From assembly GCA_943788935.1 (NCBI GenBank), contig CALSSE010000017.1:600996-664995 (forward strand): DNA of 64,000 bases. The letters run 5' to 3'. A model generated the notes under the pieces. It was not told the origin of the DNA, made no database searches, and saw only the letters and a list, made by a program, of their open reading frames with translations. The position numbers and the translations under genes were made by a program. Below are positions 37,271 to 46,250 of the stretch, in pieces. Position 1 is the stretch's first letter. Each line of letters starts with the position of its first letter. The stretch is from an uncultured bacterium (GTDB lineage Bacteria > Myxococcota_A > Bradymonadia > UBA7976 > VGTA01).

Positions 37271-37710
37271 TTACAGCCGACAAAGCATATGACCAAAGTC
37301 GAGTATATGAGACCGCAAATGATGCTCTCAAAGGTCGTGGTCAAATCAACATTCACCCAAGAGCTAATGCAGTCATTTCAGCTACGGATGAAGCTGCACT
37401 CAGACAGCGAAATCAACATGTCAAGTCCATCAACCAAGAAGGTACCTTAGCCTGGAGAAGAACATCTGGTTATTACCGTCAAAGTGAGGTTGAAAATATG
37501 TTCTTCCGATATAAAAAACTGATAGGTGATGAGCTCAGAGCGAGAGGTGAGAACTCTCGAAGGGTGGAGTCTGTCATCGCTTGTAATATTCTGAATCAAT
37601 TCAGATTGTTAGGTAGCCCTCAAAGTACGTTGGTTGCATGAAGACCAAATCAAAAGACCGCTGTTGTCTAAGTCATTGATTAGATGTACTTTTACTTATG
37701 CAACAAAGCC
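37271..37710 (+). mobile_element. 3' part of IS903-type element, type C (copy 6, truncated)
   Basis: Similarity to type C begins abruptly at ttacagccgac and runs to the ...cttatgcaacaaagcc end. The frame encodes the second Asp and Glu region (TADKAYDQSRVYE to SPQSTLVA), but the first Asp and the left end are missing, so it is dead. Confidence 0.9.
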
Positions 37711-37845
37711 ATTCAAATCTAATTTAACAGAGTTCACTTGATTTTGAAAACCAACTTTGTTTAAATCAATAAACTTCGATCTAAAGCTAATTAATAATAT
37801 CCTGTAGTATTAGTGAATATCATAGGCTTTTAAAGGAGAAGCTCA

Positions 37846-37969
37846 TTGGAAATCGAACCTAAATACAGAACTTTTTGGCCGCGTTTTTGGGCCGCGTTAT
37901 TAGATACTGCAGCGTTATCACCTATCGTTTGGTTAGAGCAATTAATTTGGAACAATACAACATTGGAGT
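37846..37969 (+). pseudogene. N-terminal fragment of an RDD-family membrane protein
   Basis: A TTG start at 37846 is preceded by AAAGGAG with normal spacing. The product begins MEIEPKYRTFWPRFWAALLD and continues TAALSPIVW, the signature start of RDD-domain proteins (R at the helix start, then D). It is cut after about 41 codons by the IS3-family element at 37970. Confidence 0.65.
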
Positions 37970-38017
37970 TGACCCGTTTTAGGTGACACGCCTCCCAAAT
38001 AAGGAGACACTGTCACC

Positions 38018-38314
38018 ATGAGAAGAAAACGATACACCGAAGCCTTTAAAAAGCAATTGATCGCGCTTGTCGCTCAGGGGCGAACCCCTGAGCAGCTCTC
38101 ACGTGAATATGAGCCTACAGCGCAGACAATCCGTAACTGGGTTACAGAAGCTCAGAGACTTCAACCCGCCTCAGAGATCGAGAAAGATCGACGCATTAGG
38201 GAACTTGAAGCAGAGAATGCTCGTCTCAGAGAAGAACGAGAGATCCTGGGAAAAGCGGCAGCCTGGTTCGCCATGGAGACCACATCGAACCGCAAGAAGG
38301 GTTCAAATTTGTGA
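38018..38314 (+). CDS. IS3-family OrfA, helix-turn-helix protein
   Basis: 98 aa starting MRRKRYTEAFKKQLIALVAQ with the HTH (EQLSREYEPTAQTIRNWV) and a leucine-zipper-like helix (RIRELEAENARLREEREIL). It binds the IS ends and is normally fused to OrfB by -1 frameshifting; the two frames overlap by 4 bp. Confidence 0.92.
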   Translation: MRRKRYTEAFKKQLIALVAQGRTPEQLSREYEPTAQTIRNWVTEAQRLQPASEIEKDRRIRELEAENARLREEREILGKAAAWFAMETTSNRKKGSNL

Positions 38315-39159
38315 AGGCGAATCGGGCTGACCACACAGTGAAAATAATGTGTGAGGTGCTCAAACTCTCTCGCACAGGCTACTACAAATGGCTGAAGCGA
38401 GGAGAGAGCGATCGTGAGCGCAGAGACCACCAGCTGATCGATCACATTCTCCGGATTCATCGAGAGACAAGAGGGATTTATGGGGCACCTCGTATCCACA
38501 CAGAGCTGAAAACGAACGGTATTAAGGTTGGTAAGAAGCGTGTCGCGAGGTTAATGAGGGAAGTAGGGATCTGTGGGGTAACGCGTCGAAAGAAGTGGCG
38601 GACAACGATCCGAGATCCAAAGGTGAGACCTGCTCCGGACTTAGTTGAGAGAGAGTTTCGGGCAGCTGAGGCCGATCAACTTTGGGTCGCTGATATCACA
38701 GAGATACCAACTCGATCTTCTAAGCTCTATCTGGCCGCTATAATCGATGTTTGGAGCAGAAAAGTTGTGGGGTGGTCCATGTCACCAAGGATGCCTGCAG
38801 AGCTCGTGGTAAAAGCGCTAGAGATGGCTATGGAGCGGCGTGGATATCCACGTGAAGTGATTCATCACTCAGATCAAGGTAGCCAATATACGAGTCAACA
38901 ATTTAAAGAGCGATGTGATGAACTCCAAGTGCAGATCTCGATGGGGTCAGTGGGGGACTGCTATGACAATGCAATGGCGGAGAGCTTCTTCGCTACTCTT
39001 GAGTGTGAGCTGCTTAACATTGTTCAGCCGTTTAAATGTAATGTAGAGGCTGAAACTGCCGTCTTTGAATACATCGAAGGCTTCTACAATACTCGTCGAA
39101 GACATAGCCGACTTAATCATCTCTCGCCTGTACAATTTGAAATCACTATGGCAGGCTAA
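38311..39159 (+). CDS. IS3-family OrfB, DDE integrase-like transposase
   Basis: 282 aa with an HTH_21 segment (THE GIYGAPRIHTELK region) and the rve domain. The catalytic triad lies in WVADITEIPT (D), HHSDQGSQYTS (D) and DNAMAESFFATLE (E). Starts at a GTG in the overlap with OrfA and appears intact, so the element may be active. Confidence 0.93.
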   Translation: MKANRADHTVKIMCEVLKLSRTGYYKWLKRGESDRERRDHQLIDHILRIHRETRGIYGAPRIHTELKTNGIKVGKKRVARLMREVGICGVTRRKKWRTTIRDPKVRPAPDLVEREFRAAEADQLWVADITEIPTRSSKLYLAAIIDVWSRKVVGWSMSPRMPAELVVKALEMAMERRGYPREVIHHSDQGSQYTSQQFKERCDELQVQISMGSVGDCYDNAMAESFFATLECELLNIVQPFKCNVEAETAVFEYIEGFYNTRRRHSRLNHLSPVQFEITMAG

Positions 39160-39190
39160 CTATAAACCTTGTGTCACCCAAAGTGGGTCA

Positions 39191-39533
39191 GCTTCAAACG
39201 CACGGCTTCATGAGTAAACTCAAATCCTCTCTCAAGCATCATCTCACTGAGATTTCGTAAACTCAGACAGTATCTTAGCCTCCACCTTACGACCATCTAA
39301 ACGATATCTGTTGGATACTCAAGAAAGTTAAAAACGGTACCGCTACGCTCGTTGAAAGTACACCGGCATCTCTTGCATCTAAAGCATTGATAACCTGGGC
39401 TTGTTTGTCGCTTAAGTAGACTCACTTCAGTAGATTGACACTTTGGGCACACATCACTCATCAGATCATCTCCTTACTCAAGATACGACGATCATACACC
39501 ATTTGAACTTGGTCAACGAGTTCTGACAGAACC
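39191..39533 (-). mobile_element. IS6-like element remnant with nonsense codon
   Basis: The minus-strand frame from 39463 reads MSDVCPKCQSTEVSLLKRQ ... FNFLEYPTDIV, then a TAG where a Leu codon is expected, then WRLRYCLSLRNLSEMMLERG and FEFTHEAVR, until it is cut by the IS3 end at 39190. The zinc ribbon and the LRDL-E-M-LERGF motif are IS6-type. The outer end ggttctgtcagaactcg is at 39512-39533. Confidence 0.75.
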
Positions 39534-39696
39534 TTAGCAGCGTGCTTCTTCAATTAAGTTTAACCTATCTTTAGTGACTGGATGTATATGCTTTGAATAT
39601 CGATAGGTTATGGTTTGCATAAGAATCTGTTTGAAATCACAAAAGCGACTTGTTATTAAGAACTTGACAATTACATAACAAGCGTTACAAAAAAGG

Positions 39697-42420
39697 GTGA
39701 GCATGCTCCAAAAATATCTGATAAAGTCTTTAAGTATCCTAAGCATTTTAACTATTTCCCAAATAGTATTGCACACTGGCTGTGATTCGGTAGATCAGCG
39801 CGAGGTACTTTTCCTCATTGAAGATATTGAGACTAGTGAGGCGAGTGGAGAGGTTAATATTAGCCTAAATCTAGATCAGATTGAGGATGAGTGGCTTCAT
39901 CCCCGAGCTGAAGCTATCAATATAAATGTGTCGGGGGAGTTTCAGGTTTTTGCCTATGCCAAAAGCGCGGTCGGTTCTGAGGAGTGGGTGTGGGTGGAGC
40001 TATATATTGGTTCAGAACAAGGTGTAAAAGATATACAAATTAATGCTTCAAGCGCAGTAAGATATTGGACAGTTGATCCATTTAGTGAAGATACTTTTGA
40101 GAGCTTTTCAATTGGCTCAATCATCGCAGATGGTCTCAGCCGTGTGGTGATCGGTCTTCCTAAATCGGCACCTTCTGTTGACTTGAGCATAAAGGGAGAG
40201 ACGACAGATCGTGAGGCGAGAAACTCTTCGCCTCTCGCGGTCACCCCAGATGGTAGCGAACTTTGGTCGGTGTTTGGTGATGGAGATCTCGTCGCTGTGA
40301 TCGACACGGAGAACCGCTCAAAAGTCGCCGAGATTCCTCTTGCGGGCAGACCTTCAAGTTTGAGTATTACAGCGGATGGCACTCTCGTCTTGGTCGTGTG
40401 TCGGGAACAAAACATGCTCCATGTGATTGATCGAATGAGTCGTCAAGTCGTTCAAAGTTTTAGTGAAGCAGAGGGAATCGGTAGAGATCCAAGGCATGTT
40501 GTGACCAGTGCAGATGGGTCACATGCATACGTCAGCGCATATGTCGGGGAGAAGATCACTGCGCTCTCTCGCTACGGCAATCGCTTCGAGATTAGTGCGG
40601 TAAAGAGTGTAGGTCGTCGTCCTACAGGGCTGAGTCTGAGCCCTGATGGAAGCTCATTATATGTCTCTCATTTCCTCCCTCGAGGTCCGGTTAAATCGAA
40701 TGAGGGATGGGTATCGACCTTGAGCGCGCCTGATCTTGAGCGCGTTGTCGAGACTCCAATACACGATCACTTTAACCTCAAAGACGCAAAATGTGTTGCA
40801 AATGCATTTAATGTGCACCCTTCACGTATGACAAGCGAAGGAGCACCTAGTCAACTTTCAGGAGTATTTTTAACGCCATCAGGTCATCAGGGGTGGACGC
40901 CGGGGACAAGAGTTGCGGGTGCCGCGATCGTATGGGAGCGGGGTGAAAATGCTAATCCTGACCTCAATATCCTTGTTGAAGTTAGACCGGGAGAGATCTC
41001 ACCTCCATTCCTCTTTATCTTTGATACGAGTAAGGAAGAGACAGAGCCCCTTCTTGCTTGGGGTCACGAGCGACCTATTCCTCAAGAGTATCCACGCTGC
41101 GCTCGTTTCCAACAAGAGATTGAGTTTGTGAGCAGAGACATCCGACAGACAAGTCCTAATCAACAGGTAAATCGGTTTCTCGCTTTCCCAACAGGAGCTG
41201 CAGCGCTGAGCGCGAGTGGGATCGTTCGACATCTCGCCTTCTCTAAAGGTGGACGTGTCGCGCTGATCGTGAGTTACACTGCAGATGAACTCGCAGTGTA
41301 TGATGCATCAACCCATCATCCGCTGAGTCAGAAGCACCTTACTCTTTCAGGGAGCAACCCCAACGGGATCGCGGTAAGTCCAAATGGGCGCGAGGCTTGG
41401 GTCGCTTATGACAATTCTCCTTTCGTCTCTTTAATTGACCTTGATACCTACAGCGATCCAAGTTCACTCGAGCCAAATTTTGTTCCTTATAAATACGATA
41501 ATGCGGATGATGTACCACAGACGGGAGCCGCTTTTGGCTCATCGTTCTTGATTCGTGAGATCAGTGAAGTCTTGGAGCGGCCACCGCTCTCAGAAGTGGC
41601 TCAAGTTGAACTTGGCGAGGATCCAGTAGATGCTAAAGTCCGTCGTGGCCGTGCGCTCTTTAATTCAGGAAATCCAGATAAATACCCTACTCTGTCTATG
41701 AGTCGAAACGGTGCCTGTGCAAGCTGTCATCCTGATGGCGGTACTGATGGGAGTGCTTGGGGGACGATGGAAGGAGAGCGTCGTACAATGTCACTTCGTG
41801 GTGGAGTCAACGGCCGAGGATGGCTACACGCTTCAGCGACTCATGAAAATGCTTATGAGTTTGCTGAGATCATAGTGACTGAACGTCTTGGAGGTGAGTT
41901 GTCAGAAGAAGACTTAGAGGCGCTCGCTGACTATCTTGGAGAGCATATTCCTGAGATTCAAAGACCTGTTGTTGATGAGGCATTGGCGGAGCGAGGTGCC
42001 GAGCTGTTCAGTCAAAACTGTACGGGGTGTCACGCGGGAGAGAAACATACAAGTGGTGACACTCTTGGTCTTTATAATGTTGGTACGGCGACTGATAATG
42101 CTCAAGTCGTCTTGGGGAGCTTCTTTGAGGCCTTGCTAACTCCCCTTGAGGCAGATCTACTATCATTATTACGTGGGGACCGTGACTTAGGACCTGATGA
42201 CCCTGTCGGTGAGTTGTTGGACTTCCGACCTCGTCCAGTGAGATCTCGTGAAGAGTTTAAGGCCCCCGCTTTAGTTAATGTCTATGACAGCGCACTCTTC
42301 TTCCATGACGGGCGCTTCTCAGAAATCTCTGAGGTCGTGGGCTATTTCAATGAGTATCTCAAACTCAATTTAAGTGACGAGGATACCTTAGCGCTTATTG
42401 AGTATCTTAAGACCTTATAA
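39697..42420 (+). CDS. YVTN beta-propeller lipoprotein with two c-type haem sites
   Basis: 907 aa from a GTG at 39697 (the ATG two codons on, 39703, is equally possible). The lipobox VLHTGC gives an anchored protein. Residues about 170-320 hold YVTN/NHL-type blades (LAVTPDGSELWSV, VIDTENRSKVAEIPLAGRPS, GLSLSPDGSSLYVS), with another blade pair near 500-590. The C-terminal third resembles dihaem cytochrome c peroxidase/MauG-like modules, with CASCH at 674-678 and CTGCH at 775-779, and LVNVYDSALFFHDGRF near 860. It is therefore an extracytoplasmic electron-transfer or peroxidase-like protein; substrate unknown. Two lipoprotein genes follow in the same direction. Confidence 0.86.
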   Translation: MSMLQKYLIKSLSILSILTISQIVLHTGCDSVDQREVLFLIEDIETSEASGEVNISLNLDQIEDEWLHPRAEAININVSGEFQVFAYAKSAVGSEEWVWVELYIGSEQGVKDIQINASSAVRYWTVDPFSEDTFESFSIGSIIADGLSRVVIGLPKSAPSVDLSIKGETTDREARNSSPLAVTPDGSELWSVFGDGDLVAVIDTENRSKVAEIPLAGRPSSLSITADGTLVLVVCREQNMLHVIDRMSRQVVQSFSEAEGIGRDPRHVVTSADGSHAYVSAYVGEKITALSRYGNRFEISAVKSVGRRPTGLSLSPDGSSLYVSHFLPRGPVKSNEGWVSTLSAPDLERVVETPIHDHFNLKDAKCVANAFNVHPSRMTSEGAPSQLSGVFLTPSGHQGWTPGTRVAGAAIVWERGENANPDLNILVEVRPGEISPPFLFIFDTSKEETEPLLAWGHERPIPQEYPRCARFQQEIEFVSRDIRQTSPNQQVNRFLAFPTGAAALSASGIVRHLAFSKGGRVALIVSYTADELAVYDASTHHPLSQKHLTLSGSNPNGIAVSPNGREAWVAYDNSPFVSLIDLDTYSDPSSLEPNFVPYKYDNADDVPQTGAAFGSSFLIREISEVLERPPLSEVAQVELGEDPVDAKVRRGRALFNSGNPDKYPTLSMSRNGACASCHPDGGTDGSAWGTMEGERRTMSLRGGVNGRGWLHASATHENAYEFAEIIVTERLGGELSEEDLEALADYLGEHIPEIQRPVVDEALAERGAELFSQNCTGCHAGEKHTSGDTLGLYNVGTATDNAQVVLGSFFEALLTPLEADLLSLLRGDRDLGPDDPVGELLDFRPRPVRSREEFKAPALVNVYDSALFFHDGRFSEISEVVGYFNEYLKLNLSDEDTLALIEYLKTL

Positions 42421-42459
42421 AATACTGATATCATTTTGATAAATGAAGAAGAGGACCAG

Positions 42460-42972
42460 ATGAAAAATGTATTATTAAGCATATTATGCAGCGTACTGTG
42501 CGTGCTAACGATCGCTTGCGATGATTCAAGTAATGAAGAAGAGAATAGCGGTGGGGCAAATGCTGGCACTGAGGTCAATGCGGGAGAAAATCCTAGTGGA
42601 GACGCAGGCGCTGAGGCGGGTGAAGAAGCAGGAGAAGAGCCTGATGAGCCTGATGAGCCTGTCTTCGGTGAGATTGGAGCGACAGTCACATATAGTGGTG
42701 AGCTCAGTGGCCAACTAGTGATTGGCGTATTCCCAGAGGTCCCTCCAGTCTCACCTCCGGTCTCCTTTAAGATCATCAATGAGCCGGTTTTTCCTCAGAC
42801 AGTGACTCTCGACTTTGTTGAAGAGGGCGATTGGTATGTCTTTGCATTTGTGGACGCTGAGCCAATTAACAGTCAGAGCCCAAGCGAAACAGACCCTCAG
42901 GGGGACTCTGAGGTTGTCACTGTTGTAGGCGAAATGGTCAACATGGTTAGCTTTGAACTCGTGGTTCCATAA
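42460..42972 (+). CDS. Small acidic lipoprotein, unknown
   Basis: 170 aa from the ATG at 42460 (MKNVLLSILCSVLCVLTIAC). The frame is open from 42436, but the signal peptide starts here. Lipobox Cys20; then a Glu/Gly/Ala-rich linker (NAGTEVNAGENPSGDAGAE) and a compact domain of about 100 residues (ATVTYSGELSGQLVIGVF...WYVFAFVDAE) with a beta-sandwich look, similar to a segment near the start of the neighbour at 39697 (VNISLNLDQ...FQVFAYAKS). It lies 40 bp after the cytochrome gene and 21 bp before the hydrolase gene, so all three are probably cotranscribed. Confidence 0.75.
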   Translation: MKNVLLSILCSVLCVLTIACDDSSNEEENSGGANAGTEVNAGENPSGDAGAEAGEEAGEEPDEPDEPVFGEIGATVTYSGELSGQLVIGVFPEVPPVSPPVSFKIINEPVFPQTVTLDFVEEGDWYVFAFVDAEPINSQSPSETDPQGDSEVVTVVGEMVNMVSFELVVP

Positions 42973-42993
42973 AAGTATTTCGGAGGAAAAAAA

Positions 42994-45270
42994 ATGAAGA
43001 GATTGATTAAACTTAGCGTCTGTTTATTGACGCTCCTTGCCACAATGACTGGCTGTGATGATGACTCGGGTACTGGCGTGACGACCGAACCTACACTAAG
43101 AGAAACTGCGGGCGAGCAAGCCGGTGGTGCGATGATCAATGGTGGTGCTGAGGTCATCTCGCCTCTCTGTGACGAACTGTATGACCAATTTGGACCTGCG
43201 CCAGTAGGTGTAAGAGAACTCACTGTTGAGGGAGCTGCGCTGACCGTGTGGTATCCTGCGGTAGATGGGAGTGAAGCAGGTGCTTCACAGTATATCTATG
43301 ACATGCGTGAAGCTCTCCCTGAGGATGTTGCAAGTCAAATTCCAGAGGAGGCAGCACCTACATTTGAGATGCCTGCTTACCTGGATCTCCCGGTTGCTGA
43401 GGGTCAGTTTCCTGTCGTGATGTTCGCACATGGTTTTGCAGGTTATCGCCGCCAATCTTCGGCGATGATGGCACACCTCGCATCATGGGGATTTATCGTA
43501 ACCTCTGCGGAGAATGCGGGAATTAACTTAGCAAACACACTCAGTGGCGGTACGCCTGGTGCAGATCAAGGGCCAGCGCTTATGGAGGCTACTCTCGCGC
43601 TGCTCACTGCCGAAAATGGAGAAAGCAGTAGCGACTTTAACGGTCGACTTGATCTAGCGAATATCGGTGTAATGGGTCACTCGATGGGGACCTCAACTGC
43701 CATTAATGTTGCAGCCCTTGACGAGATCTCGACATGGGTCGCGCTCGCCGGAGCGGGTTTCGGTGCTGGGCCAGAGAAACCCTTTATGATCATCGGTGGG
43801 ACGACGGATGAACTCGCCGTACCGGTGCGCGTCGAGGCAGCTTATAATGAGCAGCCCTCAGCGACAAAGCGTATGATCGTCATCGATGAGGCAGGTCACC
43901 TCGCTTTCAGTGACATCTGTTTGATCGCGCAAGAGGAGGGAGGACTTGTCTCTGTCGCTACGATGTATGGCCTTGAAGTTCCTCAACTCATCGTTGACCT
44001 CTCCCAAGATGGCTGTCGGGAGACAGATTTACCTCCATCAGAGGCTTGGCCTGTAATTCACCACTTCGTGACAGCACACTTCTTTGAGACTCTCCGAGGA
44101 GAGACAGTCGGCTTAAAGTTCAGCGAAGAGGTTCGCAGCTGTTTCTCAGATCAAATCAATAAATATCTTGAGACGGTTGGAGGTGATACTGGTCCAGTGA
44201 CGGGTGGAGCTGAGATGGCAGGCGCCGAGACATCTGGTACTGAGATGGCAGGCGCTGAGATGGCAGGCACCGAGGCGGCAGGCGCTGAGATGGGAGGCGC
44301 TGAGATGGCAGGTACTGAGACGAGTGGTCCGACCAGAGAGCCTGGTGTGCCCGGCGAAGTCACGTGTGGTGATACGGTATGTGATATTACCGCGAACATT
44401 TGCTGCCTTGGCATCACGGGCGATGCGACTTGTGGACCAGATGACTGTGCACTCGGTACCGCACCTCAAGCCTGTGATGGTCCTGAAGACTGCCCAGACG
44501 CTCAACAATGCTGCGTTTCATTCCCTGCAGGAGCGAGCTGCCAAGACGTTTGCGATGGTTTTGGCTCAGAGCCTCTTTGTCACCTAGACAGTGAGTGTCC
44601 TGCCGATGAGGTATGTTTAGATTGTGACTATCCTGGTGGTTCACGAGTAAGCCTCTGTGGCGAGCTTGGTTCAACCCCACCTGGCGCTATGGGCTGCGAT
44701 GATCGTGGACCTCGTGAAGAGGATGCGCCTGACGCTGAGATGGCGGGCACCGAGATAGCGGGCACCGAGATGGCGGGCACCGAGATGGCGGGCACCGAGA
44801 TGGCAGGCACCGAGATGGCAGGCACTGAGATGGCAGGCACTGAGATGGCAGGCACTGAGATGGCAGGCACTGAGATGGCAGGCACCGAAATGAGCACTGA
44901 ACCTCTCGGCGAACCTGCAGAAGGCGTTGTTGCTTGTGGTGAGACGAGCTGTGATCTCAGCACTGATACTTGTTGTTTGGGACTCTTTGGTGCGAGCTGC
45001 GACCCCGGAGTGAACCAAAGCTGTACCTTTAGTAGCAACGTCATATGTGATGGCGCAGAAGATTGTCCTGAGGCTGACCAGCAGTGTTGTGCGACGGTCA
45101 CAGGCTCTTTCGAGTGCTCAAATGCTTGTAGTGGTGCTACCCTTTGCCACAGCGATGATGAATGCGCCCAAGGTGAAATCTGTAAACTCTGCGCTTTCCC
45201 CGGTGCTGAGTTAGCGGTCTGCGGAGCACCATCAGAGGTTGTTCCAGGCTCCTTCTCTTGTGATCGATAA
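42994..45270 (+). CDS. Lipoprotein: chlorophyllase/PETase-like hydrolase plus two Cys-rich modules
   Basis: 758 aa; GGAGG 10 bp upstream of the ATG. Lipobox TMTGC (Cys21). Residues about 60-385 are an alpha/beta-hydrolase of the chlorophyllase/platelet-activating-factor-acetylhydrolase/PETase kind: VVMFAHGFAGYRRQ (oxyanion site), nucleophile Ser230 in GHSMG, DELAVPV acid region, and His near 302 in DEAGHLAF. Then two homologous Cys-rich modules (about 455-560 and 640-755; CGDTVCDITANICCLG and CGETSCDLSTDTCCLG) are each preceded by a run of AG(T/A)EM pentapeptides. The design, catalytic head on repeat stalks with disulfide-rich knobs, suggests a surface-displayed hydrolase. Substrate unknown. 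Confidence 0.85.
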   Translation: MKRLIKLSVCLLTLLATMTGCDDDSGTGVTTEPTLRETAGEQAGGAMINGGAEVISPLCDELYDQFGPAPVGVRELTVEGAALTVWYPAVDGSEAGASQYIYDMREALPEDVASQIPEEAAPTFEMPAYLDLPVAEGQFPVVMFAHGFAGYRRQSSAMMAHLASWGFIVTSAENAGINLANTLSGGTPGADQGPALMEATLALLTAENGESSSDFNGRLDLANIGVMGHSMGTSTAINVAALDEISTWVALAGAGFGAGPEKPFMIIGGTTDELAVPVRVEAAYNEQPSATKRMIVIDEAGHLAFSDICLIAQEEGGLVSVATMYGLEVPQLIVDLSQDGCRETDLPPSEAWPVIHHFVTAHFFETLRGETVGLKFSEEVRSCFSDQINKYLETVGGDTGPVTGGAEMAGAETSGTEMAGAEMAGTEAAGAEMGGAEMAGTETSGPTREPGVPGEVTCGDTVCDITANICCLGITGDATCGPDDCALGTAPQACDGPEDCPDAQQCCVSFPAGASCQDVCDGFGSEPLCHLDSECPADEVCLDCDYPGGSRVSLCGELGSTPPGAMGCDDRGPREEDAPDAEMAGTEIAGTEMAGTEMAGTEMAGTEMAGTEMAGTEMAGTEMAGTEMAGTEMSTEPLGEPAEGVVACGETSCDLSTDTCCLGLFGASCDPGVNQSCTFSSNVICDGAEDCPEADQQCCATVTGSFECSNACSGATLCHSDDECAQGEICKLCAFPGAELAVCGAPSEVVPGSFSCDR
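44204..44330 (+). repeat. 15-nt tandem repeats encoding AGAEM/AGTEM
   Basis: First stalk repeat in the hydrolase gene: about eight imperfect units of GAGATGGCAGGCRCY, in frame, encoding (E/T)MAG(A/T). Confidence 0.85.
44734..44895 (+). repeat. 15-nt tandem repeats encoding AGTEM
   Basis: Second stalk repeat: about ten units of GAGATGGCRGGCACY, several in a row identical, so the length is likely to vary by slippage in steps of five codons without changing frame. Confidence 0.9.
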
Positions 45271-45434
45271 ACGGGGCGTTCGATAAACGGCCGAGTAGGG
45301 TGTCGGATGAAAATGGGACCCTACGAGAGGCTTGAAGGAGCTTCGAGTTTGAGCTTGAATGGACTCGGCTTTCCTGCAGTGTCGACATACATTGGTCGAG
45401 TAGGCAGGGGGAACTTCCCCCCCCACCTCTCACA

Positions 45435-45468
45435 GAACCGTACGTGAAACTCTCGCTTCATACGGCTC
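45435..45468 (-). ncRNA. Group II intron domain V
   Basis: A 34-nt hairpin reading (minus strand) GAGCCGTATGAAGCGAGAGT followed by TTCACGTACGGTTC. It has the AGC-type catalytic triad variant (GCC/GGU pairing), a GAGA tetraloop and a bulged dinucleotide, as expected for the splicing core. Domain VI with a G/C-rich stem follows at about 45398-45432. Confidence 0.9.
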
Positions 45469-45480
45469 TTATGATTCAAG

Positions 45481-46250
45481 CTAAGGTTTAACATCTAAGC
45501 TCCACATATAGAACAGATTAGGGTCCCTTTCGGAGATCCTTCTGAGCCATTGGCGAGCTTGGAACAAACTTCGTTTAAAGCGTTTATATCGTTTTCTAGC
45601 CCAGCGGGTAAGTAAGCGATTTACATCGTCAAGAAGAAGCCTCAATGGCTCCTTATAGCCTTTACCGAAGTAATTCACCCACCCACGAATACAGGGATTG
45701 ATTAACCTTGCGATGTCGTTGATAGACCATCGAAGTTTTAAAGTAGTCAGAGACCAAGACCTCATGGCTTCGTGGGCTCTTTTTTTTGCTTTCTTACTCA
45801 TTCCGGGTAGGAAACCAACAAAGAGCCGCCCGTTGCGATTCATCGCTCCACGAGGTTGGAAGGTAAAACCTAGGAAATCAAAGCATTTGGGAGCCCCACC
45901 TACTTTGTTTGTTCCATTTAAGCAGTACACAATCTTTGTCTTCTGAGGATGTAGTTCAAGACTACATTCTAAGAGACGTTTTCTGATCGCATTTAAGATC
46001 ATATGAGCTTGTTTCCTACTCTTGCAGTGTAACACAATATCATCAGCATATCTCTCAAAGGGAATGTTTGGATATAATCTTCTCATCCACTCATCGAATG
46101 CATAATGCATAAATAGATTTGCTAATAATGGACTGATTACACTGCCTTGAGGTGAGCCTCTTTCAGGATAGACCAGGCTTTCTTCTGTCGTTTTGATTGG
46201 AGCTTTGAGCCACCTTTCAATATACATGAGAATCCATGGTGTTTTACAAT
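45481..46250 (-). pseudogene. Group II intron RT/maturase, C-terminal half
   Basis: Continues the frame from the IS4 insertion site: KTPWILMYIERWLK-type sequence, RGSPQGSVISPLLANLF, the catalytic YADD in ERYADDIVLHCKS, and the maturase domain X (SINDIARLINPCIRGWVNYF). No HNH endonuclease domain follows. It would form one protein of about 420 aa with 47653-48132. Confidence 0.92.
46246..46250. repeat. Target-site duplication ACAAT (left)
   Basis: ACAAT is present here and at 47653-47657, and only once in the uninterrupted intron fragment near 13908-13912 (GTTTTACAATGAAATC). Confidence 0.9.

Larger units (their letters stand above)
37970..39190 (+). mobile_element. IS3-family element, complete
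   Basis: About 1221 bp bounded by inverted repeats TGACCCGTTTTAGGTGACAC and TGACCCACTTTGGGTGACAC (17 of 20 matching). It has inserted between or across an RDD gene and an IS6-like remnant. No obvious 3-bp duplication is seen (agt/gct). Confidence 0.9.

Noticed and set aside
42897..45101. Several long antisense frames opposite the hydrolase gene
   Set aside because: They are produced by the repeat composition (VPAIS and CHLSA runs mirror the AGTEM repeats) and lack starts with ribosome sites.
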